A stretch of DNA of 64,000 bases from Plasmodium malariae (lineage: Eukaryota; Apicomplexa; Aconoidasida; Haemosporida; Plasmodiidae). The translations under genes were made by a program, and so were the position numbers. Location of the stretch: assembly GCF_900090045.1 (NCBI RefSeq), contig NC_041782.1, positions 1 to 64,000 of the forward strand, in the 5' to 3' direction. Under the pieces are notes generated by a model. It was not told the origin of the DNA, did no database searches, and worked only from the letters and a program-made list of their open reading frames with translations. This document shows, one piece after another, positions 39,820-53,200 of the stretch (positions are counted from its first letter, which is position 1; each line of letters opens with the position of its first letter).

Positions 39820-42719
39820 GACATAGAACTTTAATATTAAAATATATTTAATAATGAATAAAGTAACTATTATAAAACATACATTTAATTGTAAAGATTT
39901 GAATATTTATTTTTTAAATTTTATTTCATTATCATTTTATTTTTTATATAATATATAATTAAAATATTTATAACTACAATATACTTTACAGCATAAACAA
40001 AGAAAACGAATTTCAAAGAATTATTAAATATTTTTTAATACTATTTTTAATACACAAACATTCGTTTATATAACATAATTCACATACATTCATAATTATT
40101 CAAAATATTTAATACAGTTATTTAATATAGTTTAGTTGTTAAATAATTTTTCCATTAGTTTCTTCAAGAAAATATTTTAAAAATATATATTATTCCTTAT
40201 TATTATAAACAAAATGAGTTTGTTCATTTTATAGATTATAGAGAATACTTTTTTTAAATATTGAAAGAGAATAATTATATATATAAATTCTGATTTCAAA
40301 TTAATAATTCTTTACTATAAGAATTATATATTCAAAAAATGGTTATTACTCTTAAATAAATTTAATTATCATAATAATATAACAATAGTAATAATAATAA
40401 ATAAAAAAGTAAATTTTTGTATTTCATATTATATAAATTATGAAACTTGAAATCTATATTATCATACATTTAAAAAGTAAAATTTATACAGTACTACTAT
40501 ATAATATTTTAAAAAATATATAATTTAACGCTTTATAAAAAATATTTATTATATCATCATACTTAAAATTTTTAATTTTTTAAAAAAACTTAATTTATAT
40601 CATATTTTCTGAATGAAGAGTTTTAAATTTAATACACTTAACTTTTTTTTTTTTTTTTATCAATAAAATATATATATTTAAAAGCGTATTAATAAATTTA
40701 AAAAATGTTTAAAAATAATATTCTTACAAGAAACTTACTTATAATTATATTAAATAAAAATCTATTAAAAATTAAAATTTTTTACAAATACGAATAATAT
40801 ATATTGCGTATAATATGTACATAACTTTTTAGAGTGTGAATAACCTTAAATTTACTAAAATACATAATTAATTAATTTTATTTTGTTATTTAAAGAAAGT
40901 GTATATCATTTTTTATTAGTCCCTTTGCATAAGCAAAATACCAGGATATTTTTTAAAGGTTAATCATAACCAATCTACATAATTATATAAATACGTAAAA
41001 TATTATTAAAAGAATTTTTAATAGAAAAATATATTATACCCAAGTATTTATGTATTTTATATTAAATTTTTTTTTTAACCCTAAATATGATAATAATAAA
41101 TATATGATATGCGTAAAATTATATTAATCAGACAAAATAAAATTTTATACATTTGTTTTCTTTAAAATATATTATATTCTTCGAGAAATAATTAAAAAAT
41201 TATAAAAAAAAAAAATAGATAAATTTAAAATACTACTCAATTTCCCAAATAACTAAATTTTCAGAAATTAATATTATACTTCTTTCACTGGTTTAAATTA
41301 TTTATACATTTTTTATCATATTTTAAATTATTCTTATTTAATATCTTTTAATTTATATCATTACATTATCTTATCATTTATTAATTCACATTTAATATTT
41401 TTATATGAAATATATCTTTAGTCAATTAAGAATTCATATTAATTCATATATAAATTATAAAATAAATTATGAAAAATGAAAGCCAAATATAATTAAATCC
41501 TAATAAAAATTTACATATATAGTAATTCATGAGCATTGAAAATATATAATATTTGCATATATATATTGTTTTTTACTGACTATATTTATAGACAATAATG
41601 AAAAATAAAAAATATATACAACTATGTATTTATATATAATCAAACTATTTTGCAATATATATATTTATTTTAATTACCCTAATATTAATTTAAATTTTTA
41701 CAGATTTATAACACATTTCTAAAACTATACATTTATAAAAAAAAAAAAAGAGGATTTGTCGATATTATCTGATTATATATGATTAAAATTAAGTTTTTTA
41801 TATAATACTCCAACGACATAAAAAAATATATCAAATAAACAATATTAGTTAATTCAACTTCAATTCCATATATTTTTAAATAATATTTGAAAAAATAGAC
41901 TTTCTCAACAATCATGTACACTAAGAATATAATAATCCTTTTTAACTGTTAAGTGCAAAGATTTAAATAACCCTAGTTTGTAAACAATTATAAATAATTA
42001 TTATTAAGGTGCATATAATTTTATTATACATTTATAATTTTACTTTAATAAAATTCAAAAAAGCTACATGTTCCTTATAATGACTTCTACAATAGATATG
42101 TTTTGTTGTATATTTTTCGTAAAGCTTATTTTAAATAATAAGCAATAACTGTGTTTTTAAGCGAAGAAAAAAAAATAAACACATATATAAATATCAATAC
42201 ATCATTATACTTTAGCTTCTTATAATTAGGTGCAACATAAGGACAGTTTTATTTCTAGTTTAATGTTAATAATATAGTTTCGTAATAAACTGAAATGTAA
42301 TTTTAGACATAATATGATATAATATAGAGAATAGTACAATTTAGTAGAAATAAATATTACCAGAGGTCTATAAAATTATATAAGTTTTGATATTATATAT
42401 TCATTTTAAAGCAAAGACGTAGATTTTTCACAAATATTTATTTAAATATACATATATATGTATTATTCTAGATATAATTAAGCTGAAATAATACATTAAA
42501 ATTCAAAATGTATCTTTAAAAATATTTAAATTCAAAAAAAAATTAACGAAATATATACTTATTTTTGTGTATTAATATATCAAATTATACACACATGAAA
42601 TTATGGAATTATTCCAATTATAGGAATTCATATTAGGAATATAACACCAAAGACTTTAAATATATTACTTCATATAAATAACTACCTTTGAGAAAAATTC
42701 ACATATATTATAACTTATT
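39820..42719. other. Intergenic: 5' module of the third-family gene and fam-m 3' flank
   Basis: No gene is seen. Upstream landmarks are at about 40095 (ATTCAAAATATT), 40230-40280 (AGATTATAGAGAATAC...) and 40665-40690 (ATATATATATTTAAAAGCG, after a T-tract). Single CCCTAAA or CCCTAG words at 41077 and 41972 are isolated, not telomere repeats. The right part, about 42400-42719, is fam-m 3' flank. Confidence 0.55.
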
Positions 42720-43615
42720 TTACTCCATCATCAACTTCAATTTATTATATTTTTCATTATTTCTTAAAATCTTGGGAAGCGTTATTAAAAGTATTACAAA
42801 TAATATGAAAATTATTATTCCATATGATATTATAAAAAAATGATATTTTGCATTATCTAACCATGATTCAACAACACTCCACAAGGATTTTACCCATGAC
42901 AATTCTTTAATACTATCCCCTGCACTTTGTAGCAACTTAAATCCTTGTAATATTGGTAATCCTATACCCAACAAGAAAAAAAGTAATAATATAGTACCTA
43001 TAAATCGGTAATTTCTAAGCTTAATCTTTTTTAAAGCTATATTTTGAATTCTTCTCTGCTTTTCAAGAAAATGATCATAATCCTTTTTTTTGATTAATCT
43101 TTTTTCAAAATGGAAATGTTTTCCATCAAATATTCCATTATTGTAATCCACAACTTCTGTATAGTACTGAGCCTTATTTAACATATTTTTATTGCATTTT
43201 TTGTTTTTGTCTATATACCACAATTTATTATTATAAATATCTTTATTTTCATTTGCACCATTAATTGGAAATCTTTCGTTTAAATATATATTATTTGAAT
43301 CTTTATCCTGATTATATTTTGTTAGTAATCGATAATTTCTTGTATCTAAACTTTTACTCATAATGCAATTTCCATATAAAAAATCTTTAAACGTAATCTG
43401 ATAAAAAAACAAAAAACAAATATTTATTATTAAAATGTATAAATAATTTAATTGTAAAAAACTGTATTAATAAAAAAAAAAATACGAAAATTAGAAATTA
43501 TACAATAATATAAACAATATTATCATACCCCATCATTTTTAAAAAAGAAAATCCCCGTTAGAAAGCTAAAAGCAGATATTATATTAAATAATATTTTATT
43601 AATTCTTAGTTCCAT
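42720..43615 (-). CDS. fam-m-like exported protein, intact (254 aa)
   Basis: Exon 1 is 43529-43615 (29 codons, MELRINKILFNIISAFSFLT...). The intron is 43398-43528 (GTATGATAATATT donor). Exon 2 is 42720-43397. RLLTK is at residues 52-56. A hydrophilic spacer is followed by the fam-m core KAQYYTEVVDYNNGIFDGKH (about 104-123), the basic HFEKRLIKKKDYDHF stretch, a first membrane segment at about 161-179 (GTILLLFFLLGIGLPIL), a loop with Trp residues, a second membrane segment at about 215-236 and the tail KILRNNEKYNKLKLMME. It is the only intact fam-m gene in the window and serves as reference for the broken ones. It lies 2.7 kb downstream of the intact fam-l gene at 46316, same strand, the one complete pair here. 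An open frame extends five codons into the intron; the CAG acceptor at 43398-43400 sets the exon start. Confidence 0.92.
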
Positions 43616-46315
43616 ATAATATATCTTTAATATTGTAATATTTAAAATAATGAATAAATTAATAATAATATAATATTCGTCTAATGATAAAGGACACTAT
43701 AAATATTTATTTAATTTTTTTTTATTATTTTTTATATTTTTGAGGTAAAGTGTTGATGAAATATACATAACTAGAATGCACTTTGAAAAAACTACATAGA
43801 AATATAAATGAAAAATATATTGTATTATTTTATGATTAAGTATAATTTAATAAAAATCAAGAGTTTTCAAAATAAAATAATTTGAATTGAACTATAAATA
43901 TTCAAAAAAAAATATTATTTAATTATTTATTTAGTTAAATATTATATAATTTTTTTTTATTTATTTCAGAATAACTTAGATATATGACATTTCTAATTAT
44001 ATGTAAATATTCAGTTTATGCCTAATAGAGAAGATAGAGGATATATATATAATACATTACCCTATATATTAAAACTATTATTAATAAATTTGTGTAATTT
44101 ATGCTATTAGAAATTATAATTTTGCAAATTTTATATTTTAGATAAACCACTTATTATTCTTAATGAATATTAATTATTAAAACATATATTAATTAAAGAA
44201 AATATTTTGTGTCATCTAAATTAAAATTTATGATTTAGTTGGTCCTTATTCATATAAAGATTTTTACATTCCAAATATAATTAAAAAAATTTATTTTATA
44301 ATGTACCAACTAATCAACAAAAAAATATATGTTTAAAGAAAGTACGAACTAATTTTTTATAATTGCAGCTTATTTTTTAAAAATTATATTTTTTAATGTT
44401 ATGGAATTGTGTTATTTATAAATAAAATATTTTTAAATTCATCAATTTATTTTCTTTTTTGTTTTATTAATATTTATTTTAAATATAATATTTCAATTAA
44501 AAAAAAACATAAAAGAATTTGTATATTAACGGTAGAATATTTACATACATCTATGCTCATACATGTTATTTGTAGAGAATAACATATTTTAACTAATTAT
44601 AGTATTACTTTATATTAAAAATAAACACAAGGTTAAATAAAAAAAGTAATTGCTTCTTTTAGCAAAATTCTTTTTAGTCATGTTTTCATTTTTCCATAAA
44701 GAATATTCTATATATATCCGTCTCATTCTCTGTAGCTCAGATATATATTTTTAAAAAAAAAAATTAAAATTAATGTACATGGATTATTTTAATGAATAAT
44801 CAATAGTGTAAGTATATATATTTATCAAACTCAAACATATATTAGTACTATATTAAAACGTTTATTTGTAAGGAATAAAAATATAATTTATTGAAAAAAA
44901 ATACTCGAGAAATATTTTCATATTTATGCTTATGTATTACACTTATCTACTTATTCCACGTAAAATAAATAATGTATACTATAAAACAAACCTTATTAAA
45001 ACTTAGTTGATAAAGAAAATCTATATTACTCATTAATGTTTTGCTTACAAAAAAGTAGTTCTTCTTTTTTTTTTATTTTTATATTATTTTAAAAATGACA
45101 TTATGAATATAAATGAATTATTAATTTACAATATAAACTATATGTATATATACACACCTCCAAAATGGTAATAACTAGTATTATAAATATTCACGTAAAA
45201 AATAGGAAATATACATATAAAGAATTACCTACACATTATTATATGATCATGTAAAAAATATATATTTATTTATCTCCCTTAACAATAATTCACCTTCTTA
45301 TAGACATAAGCATATATTTAAATTGCTAAAAATATGAAAAACGAAAGAAAAAGGGAATTTATATGTATTATATATTAATATATTTTCAACTTCAATGAAT
45401 TAATTTTTTAAGTATGTGAAATTTAAAAAAAATATATAGTTAATTTATTCATAAATTTTCTATATAATATATATTTAAGTCTCCAAAATAGAATTAACAC
45501 AATAATAAAGAAAAATATAAAGTAATAAAATTAACTATCTATTTAAATGGAAAGATAAAAAACGTATAAATTCTTAAAGAATTATAAACAGTGGATATTT
45601 AATAAATAAATGATATTTATTATATACTAATGTCCTAATAAGGATATCATTAAGAAAAAAAATAGCATATATTAAAATTTTTTTTTTTTTATTTTGTTTC
45701 ATAGTTTATTTCCCTAAGAATTACTTCTATACAATAAATTTTAATTTTTTTTAAGTATATAAATATATATATATGTATCATTCTAAGAAAATATATTGTC
45801 TTCTAATCATTATATAATAAAGAAGACCTATTCAGTTCGAATACAATATTAATAATACATTTTCTTAATGGAAAGAAATTATAATCATTATAGATTAGAA
45901 AAAAATAATGAACAAAAAACGAATGTTTTATATCAATTATAACTTATCACAATCAATATCATTATATGAATCTTGAATTACATTATTCATTTTAATACAC
46001 ATAAATATATATATATTTTTCATAGAAAAAAATTATAAAACGAAAAAATATATACAAAACTATTATATTTATTCAAAGTAGTACAATATATTATAATGTA
46101 AATTAAAAAATATTAAAACATTCAAATTCCGAAAAATCTTAGAAAATATATTTTTACACATATATATCAAAAATACTATATATATATATGAGTTCAGCTC
46201 CAAAATATAATCAGTTATGAGTATTTCTAATAAGCATATAGTTAATGATATTATAGAAGCTATTTTATATTAAGGAATTTATTACAAAAAAGAAATACAT
46301 TTATTAATATTCACT
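43616..46315. other. Intergenic between the members of the intact fam-l/fam-m pair
   Basis: No gene is seen. Landmarks upstream of fam-m are at about 43890 (ATTCAAAAAAAAAT), 44028-44090 (ATAGAGAAGATAGAGGATATAT...) and 44485 (a degenerate form before an A-tract). From about 46110 the fam-l 3' flank begins (AAAACATTCAAATTCCGAAA at 46116). There is no sign of a shared promoter: each gene has its own 5' block. Confidence 0.6.
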
Positions 46316-47279
46316 TTATCTTTTCCTGAATTTAATTTTTTCAAATTTTTTAACTTTTTTATGGTAATAAATAATTCCTAATATAAGAGTTATACCAAAT
46401 ATAAAGAAGAGTACGCAGTATATTATAAAATGAAAAAACGGTGTTATATAAAAATCAGTAGTACTTCCACCATTTTTTGGTACTGAATACTTGAAAAACG
46501 AGCTTACAGCGGATTTCAAATAGCAATGAAACTTCCCCATTATTGACGGACCTAATGAAAAACTCAATAACTTATATAACCCCCTACTAAGGCCACAATT
46601 ATAAGAAAAATCTAATATTAATCCTAATGAAAACAACAAAAACAATAATAAAGGCAAAGCAAACCGTAATCTGTTTTTTTTAATTATTATTTTTTTGTAC
46701 AACTTATCACTAATTGTTCTGTTGTTTTTAAGAAAATCCTGATAATCAAGTTCCTTGAATATCTTTTTTTCTATACGAGAATATTTTTTTGTTTCAAATG
46801 TACAAGTTTTATTTTTCATATATTTTTTATGACCTCTTGTATTTCCTGGTGAACTTCCATTTGACTGCTTCATTTGTGTTTTCACACTTTCTTCATTATT
46901 ACATATATCGTTTCTATTATTTAATCCAATATTTAGTATTTCTTCATTTGTACATATAAAATTTAAATCCATATTATGTGTACACTTTCCTAGTAATCTA
47001 TAATTCCTTGTTTTTTGTATTTTCTTAAGCTCGCAGTACTTATCCAATGATATATTGAACATGCTCTAAAAAAATAATACGTAAATATTTGTTATTTAAT
47101 AGTATAAATAAGCTAGAAGGAAAAAAAAAGTATTAACAAAAAAAACAGAAAAATATTAGTATTTCAAATATCCTTAAATAATATTATCATACAACATCAA
47201 TGTAAAAAGGACATATCCAAGATAAAAGGATAAACCCAAAAAAATTAATAAATATGATTGTCTTTTGTTTTTTTCCCAT
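46316..47279 (-). CDS. fam-l-like exported protein, intact (278 aa)
   Basis: Exon 1 is 47193-47279 (29 codons, MGKKQKTIIFINFFGFILLS, then WIC and six more). The intron is 47066-47192 (GTATGATAATATT donor). Exon 2 is 46316-47065. RLLGK is at residues 52-56, after KTRNY. The spacer is Asn/Ser-rich. The core TKKYSRIEKKIFKELDYQDF starts near residue 121, the first membrane segment is at about 163-181, a long loop of about 55 residues with Gly/Ser follows, the second membrane segment is at about 236-262, and the tail is IIYYHKKVKKFEKIKFRKR. All family landmarks are present and in frame. Together with the fam-m gene at 42720 it forms a head-to-tail pair. The family has been said to be structurally RH5-like in the literature as I remember it; nothing in this sequence alone shows that. 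Confidence 0.93.
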
Positions 47280-50200
47280 TATATAGATAATATTACAATG
47301 TAATCAATATAAAGAAGTTAATAATATTATACTATACATCTAATAATAAAAAGCAAAATTCTTTTTAAAATTTTTTTTTTATCATTGCTTCTTAAGTAAG
47401 TAAAAAATATACATAGCTATAATATACTTCAAAACATCTATGATACAAAAATAAATTTAAAATGTATTGCATAATATTTATCATAGTCATAATTAAGAAA
47501 AACCAACTTTTCTTAAAAAGAAATAATTTGAATTAACTAATAAATATTTATAATATCTAATCTAATTATTATATATAGGAAACTAATTATATAATAATTT
47601 ATTTGTTGTTTTATCAATAAATTCTGAAATAAATACGTAAATACTTTTTATATTTGAATATTTATTTTATATAGTATATAGAATGTAGAGAATACATATA
47701 TTATATATTCCTGTATATATTAAAATAATTGCTTATGTTAAGAATGCTATACCATATTAAATTCAAATTTTATAAATATTTATTTTGGAAAAAGTTCAAA
47801 TTTTGAATGAAATATAGATTATTATAATAATACAATAATAGAAATAATAAAAAAAATAAATATTTTTGTTAATTTAATTATAAAAAATGCATTAATTCAT
47901 CGCCAAGTAGACACAATTTTTTTTTAGTGTATAATTTTTTTTTAAAGGAAATATCTAGCGATCTACCTAATATATGAAAAAATATATATTCTAAAAACAA
48001 ATAAGGAGTAATTTTTTATTGTTTTACTATAATTCATTAATATTTCTACTTTAATTAAGTTTAATTTATATCACTGTTTCTGAATTATAAATCCCTACAT
48101 TAATTTACATAATTTTATAATTCTCTATTAATTAATTATATATATTTAGAAAAAATATTAAATAAGAAAAAAAAAAAAAAAAGAAACTAAAATCAAAAAT
48201 GGCATCAAAATATTACATATAATTTCATTAATTTAGAAATATATAAAATGAAATAAATTTACAAATAAGAATAGTATATGCAAGATGTAACATATACATA
48301 AGAAATCAAAAAGAATAACAATATATTCTACTAATATATATGGTTTAGTAATTTATCTGCTTATACATTTAGAAGGAATATATATTTTTTTTTATTTATT
48401 CTTTTAAAGATACATAATATAAGGAACATATATTGTTGACGATGATCAATGAATCGACGTAAATATATAAATGAATAATATTTTATGAAAAATACTATTA
48501 AAATCATCAAATATAATTCCTACAATATTTTGTTCTTTTTATGATTTTTTGAAGAGAACGATAATTTTTAAATTATTGTATATATACCAAAAACTATATT
48601 AATCCTGTAAAATATAACATTATAATATCCTCATTAACAAGTATTTTTTTCGAATTATAATTAAAAATTTAAAAAAGTAAATAAATAGCTAAATTTATAA
48701 CACAATTTTTAAATTACATAAATTAACATAATTATATTTGTATTATTTTAATGTATATGTAATCTAGTTTTTACAATAATGAAAAAGAATCTTATTTAGT
48801 TTCATTTAGTTTTTTGCACAATTTTCTTGCCTTAGTTTTTTACTAGTAATGTTACTACATAAAAAATATAATAACCTATTTTTAATATTTACAAAAATAT
48901 AAATATAAATTATAAAATCAAAATAAAAAATAAATAAACTATATAATTTAATTCCTATAAAAATTCAGCTATAAATAGGCCTTTTTAATTTTAGAAGAAC
49001 TGCTTATTTCTAAATATTTTTTTGTTCTATTTTTTTAAACAGTATATATAATTTTTCCTATATTAATTATTTTTTTTTTTTTAAATAGGAATTCATATGC
49101 AAATAGTTTAATTTTGTTGTAAAATATTAAATATACTTCTTTTTAAGTATATATACAATATGTGAATTGTGCTATTATATAAATATATATATATTAATAA
49201 AGATTACATGCTTTCCATAAAATGATTTTTTATATTTAATACATACTAATAAAACTTGTCAAATAAAAGATAATATTAAATTTCAAAATATAATTATCAT
49301 ATTTACCCTAAATATACAGTTAAAAACTTACAAAAATATACATTTTGCATTTAAATGTTCAATTTGTATAGAATGTAATATAACGTTTACATTGTTAGAA
49401 CTATAATTTATTTATGTATATCTATATTTTTTTTTGTTTTGAAGAAGAAAAATTGCTTACAGATTTCCTCTTTTTTATATTTTTAATATAAATTATTTGT
49501 TTAATGTTTCTAAAAAATGTAAATACTTAAATCAATACATACACTCTATAAATACATGCTAAACAACAAGACTAATTATATAATAATTTATAAATAGATG
49601 TATTATACATATGTCAAATAAGTTTTTTTAAAAAATTGCAAAATTTAAAATATAATTATGGTACTCGTAATATTTATATGACTAAGTCATAAGGTGGACT
49701 ATTCTCAAAATTTGTCAATTAAGGGAATGAAGCTCTTCAATATAAATGAATCCTATATCCTGAAAAAACATTCTCGCGAGAAGTTTACACACGAGAATAA
49801 GTACATACGTACGATCAGTAACACTAATTAATCTAAAGTTTTTCTAAAATTACGGTAACATATATTTATCATATTTCATATTTTTTCTTTTTTTCACACG
49901 ATAAGTTATTACAAATATACATGAAAATTCTCTTCTACAATCCATTTATTCTTTTACAACAAGAAATTGTTGATCTATTAATATCACATTTACAAATATG
50001 TATTTTTTTTTATATAATTTTACTCCATTTGAAAAATTAAGTTGCTTCAATAAAAAAGCATATAATATTTTTAAAATATCTATATAAAAAAAATGATCAA
50101 TTAACTATTCATTATTCTGAGAATTATCAGACATATATGTGTGGAACGACATACAATATAGTACATCGTATCGAAAATAACTTTAACTTATAATTGTTCA

Positions 50201-53200
50201 AATATAAAAATCATACGAAATATAAAATACATATCTGTACATGTTAATATAACTGCGTTTTAAAAAAATATCAAAAAAAAAAAATACAGAATAAATTTTT
50301 TATAATAATAATATTGTAAAATAATATGATACAGCTGAGTACACTTCTAAGATAACTATAAAAAGTCCATATATAAAGATTAGTGCTAAATATTTTAGCA
50401 AAGTAAAAAAAACACCCTGAAATTAAATAATAATTCTTCCGTTGAAATATTTTATGTCACTAAGAAAAAAGATATATTCTTTAAAAATATGTTAATATTA
50501 ATTAATAATATTAATGTTATTACTCACGATTAACATACTTAGGAAGTACGATATTTATTATAGCAACTTCATCCATATAATAAAAGTAGGAGCAATTAAA
50601 TAAATAAATTGGTATAATACTATCACTAGGTACTGTGAAAAATAAAATTTTCTTTATGTCGTCTAATAATTAGTAGTAGTAATAATAATAATATGTTATA
50701 AATTAATGTAGAATTAATACAAACATAATAATTTTTATAGCATGATAACTAAATAAATAGTTATGTTATAGAATGTGAGATCACGTTTTGAAATATCAGT
50801 TCTAAAGTTCTACAATTTGATATTAAATATATTACATGTAGAACGAATATATGTAATTCAATAAGATTAAACGATATTAATTATATATAAGAACAATATC
50901 ACTTGTTTAGATTATTATTATATGTATAAATATAATTTATTTCATTCTCACTACAATCACATATTAAACAAACTTTTTTTATGCAGTAATGAAACTTTAT
51001 ATTTATCAGTATAACTAAAAGAATCTATATAATATAAAAATATATGTATCACGAGAATAATTTTTTTAATTTTATTTTCAAGATATTTCATTCTTTAAGG
51101 ATGAATTCACTATCATAATATATAAATTATTATTAACTCTAATATGAAATAATATGCACTATAAATTTAAATGTGTATGGGCCTTTTTCTAATAATATAT
51201 ACCGCAGTTCTTACTTTGGGCATTTATACATAATAGATAAAAAAAAAAAAAATATATAATTTGTTGTTTAAACAACTATATTTTTTTAAATACAATTACA
51301 TTCAATTATACTTTTTTTTCGTTTTGTGTTACTATTTATTGTTGCAATATATATATTTATATTATGTTCAAAATTTACATATAGAAAGAATCAATTTTAA
51401 TATTATATATTTTATTTGTAATAAATATATAATATATATATTGTACTATAAAAACAGCTCCAATGAATCATATTAATTGTTATTAGTTTTGTATCATTTT
51501 TAAATAAATGTAATATTTAATTTGCAGTATCACTCTATGTTTTTTATAATATATTAAAAAATAAGAAGTATATGAACAAAAAAAAAATAAAAATTTCACA
51601 TATATAAAAAAAATTGTATATAAATAATATATATCATATAAACACAATATAAAACTCCTTATTTTTTCTTTTTTTTTTGTTTCCTTCGCATTTTAATTTT
51701 ATCATATATAATTCATTCCACGAAAATTTTGTTAACATAAATATAAAATATTTCTCTTGATTTCATAATTTTTTTTTTCAGAGGATCTTCATGTTTCATC
51801 AAATGTACAAAATTATTTAAAAAAAACCAAATAAATTTATTAAAAAGAAAAAAATAAAATCAAAATAATAATGCTCCCCTAAAATTACAAAAACTTGAAA
51901 AAAAAAAAGTAATATACAAAAGTAATATGAGTAAAATATTGAAATACAAAATGTATGTTATAAAATGATACTGTTTTATTTATTTGTTTTTATTTTTGAT
52001 TATATCCATCCTAATTGTATAACTGCAATCTTCATAAAACAAAGCATAATAAAAGTATATATTTTATAGTTTTAATCTGATTTTTAGCACTATATTATTA
52101 GAATTATTGACATTATATAAGAATATACATCTTTTTCAAGGATTAAATGGAGCATACTGTTAAATACTTATACAGATCAAAAATGTATTATATTTTTTAT
52201 TACATAAAGTAAAACTACGTATATATTATATAATTATATTGCGTAATCACAGTTTTCATTAATATAAATTATACTTAAAATGAATAGTATATATATACAA
52301 GCATAAGTAATATATCATTATTTTGATATGAATATGTATATTCTTCTTTGTCCACTAATAATATTTATCGAAAAATTTTTTAAAAAAGATTACAGGATAA
52401 TTAGTATATAATCTCTAGAAAACTCTAATTATTCAACATCTAACAACGGCTTTAAACAAAATTGTTCTAAAAATTTTATTTACATACATAATAATGTAAA
52501 CGTTACTAGTTAAATGTTATCCTCTATTATATCCTTAACGAAGTATTTTATCTATGTATAGTATATATAATTTTTTTTTTTCGAAATAAGTACTATATTG
52601 TTGATTAATAATTATTATACAATTCTATGCCCCTAAAATATAATAAATCCTATTTTATTAATTTTATTTTAATATTATATCTTATTAACTCTTTTAAATG
52701 AAATACATAATTCATATTTTTAATGCTTCATTTAAAATGTATGCATAAGGGATAGAGAATGGTGAGAAATATTAAAATGAAAAAATATATGGATAAAATG
52801 TTTTTCAGTATCATTGTTTACGCAGAATATTTAATTTGTCATAATTACATTTAGTTAACATATTACACTTATAAATTGTTAGCTTGATTTACTTTTAATT
52901 TTTACGCTTTTTTATATACCATTAAACAGTTCAAGTTTTTACTTTTTATAGAGTGCCTGCTTTTTACTGCAATTCGCGTCAACATATATATCGTGATTAT
53001 GATTTACCTAAGAAGATAAGAATATTTTACTTTTTTTTACGGTATTATATATTTTAAATTTTTATATGTGAATAAAAGAATTATATATAATATTATGATC
53101 AAGAATTATGAGTTTATATTAGTGGAATAAAAAATGGAAATGGAAAGTAAAACAGAATATTCCAAAATTTATAAAACTGCATGAGGAGGAACGGATAGAA

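Noticed and set aside
24700..41980. CCCTAA-like words (24704, 41077, 41972 and others) as telomere repeats
   Set aside because: They are single, isolated copies with no tandem array, as expected by chance.
50019..50090. FTPFEKL reading on the plus strand as a PIR tail exon
   Set aside because: There is no AG acceptor in front, no membrane exon upstream and a stop after about 20 codons.
53152..53200. MEMESKTEYSKIYKTA reading as an exon
   Set aside because: It stops after 16 codons, and there is no donor site or downstream partner.
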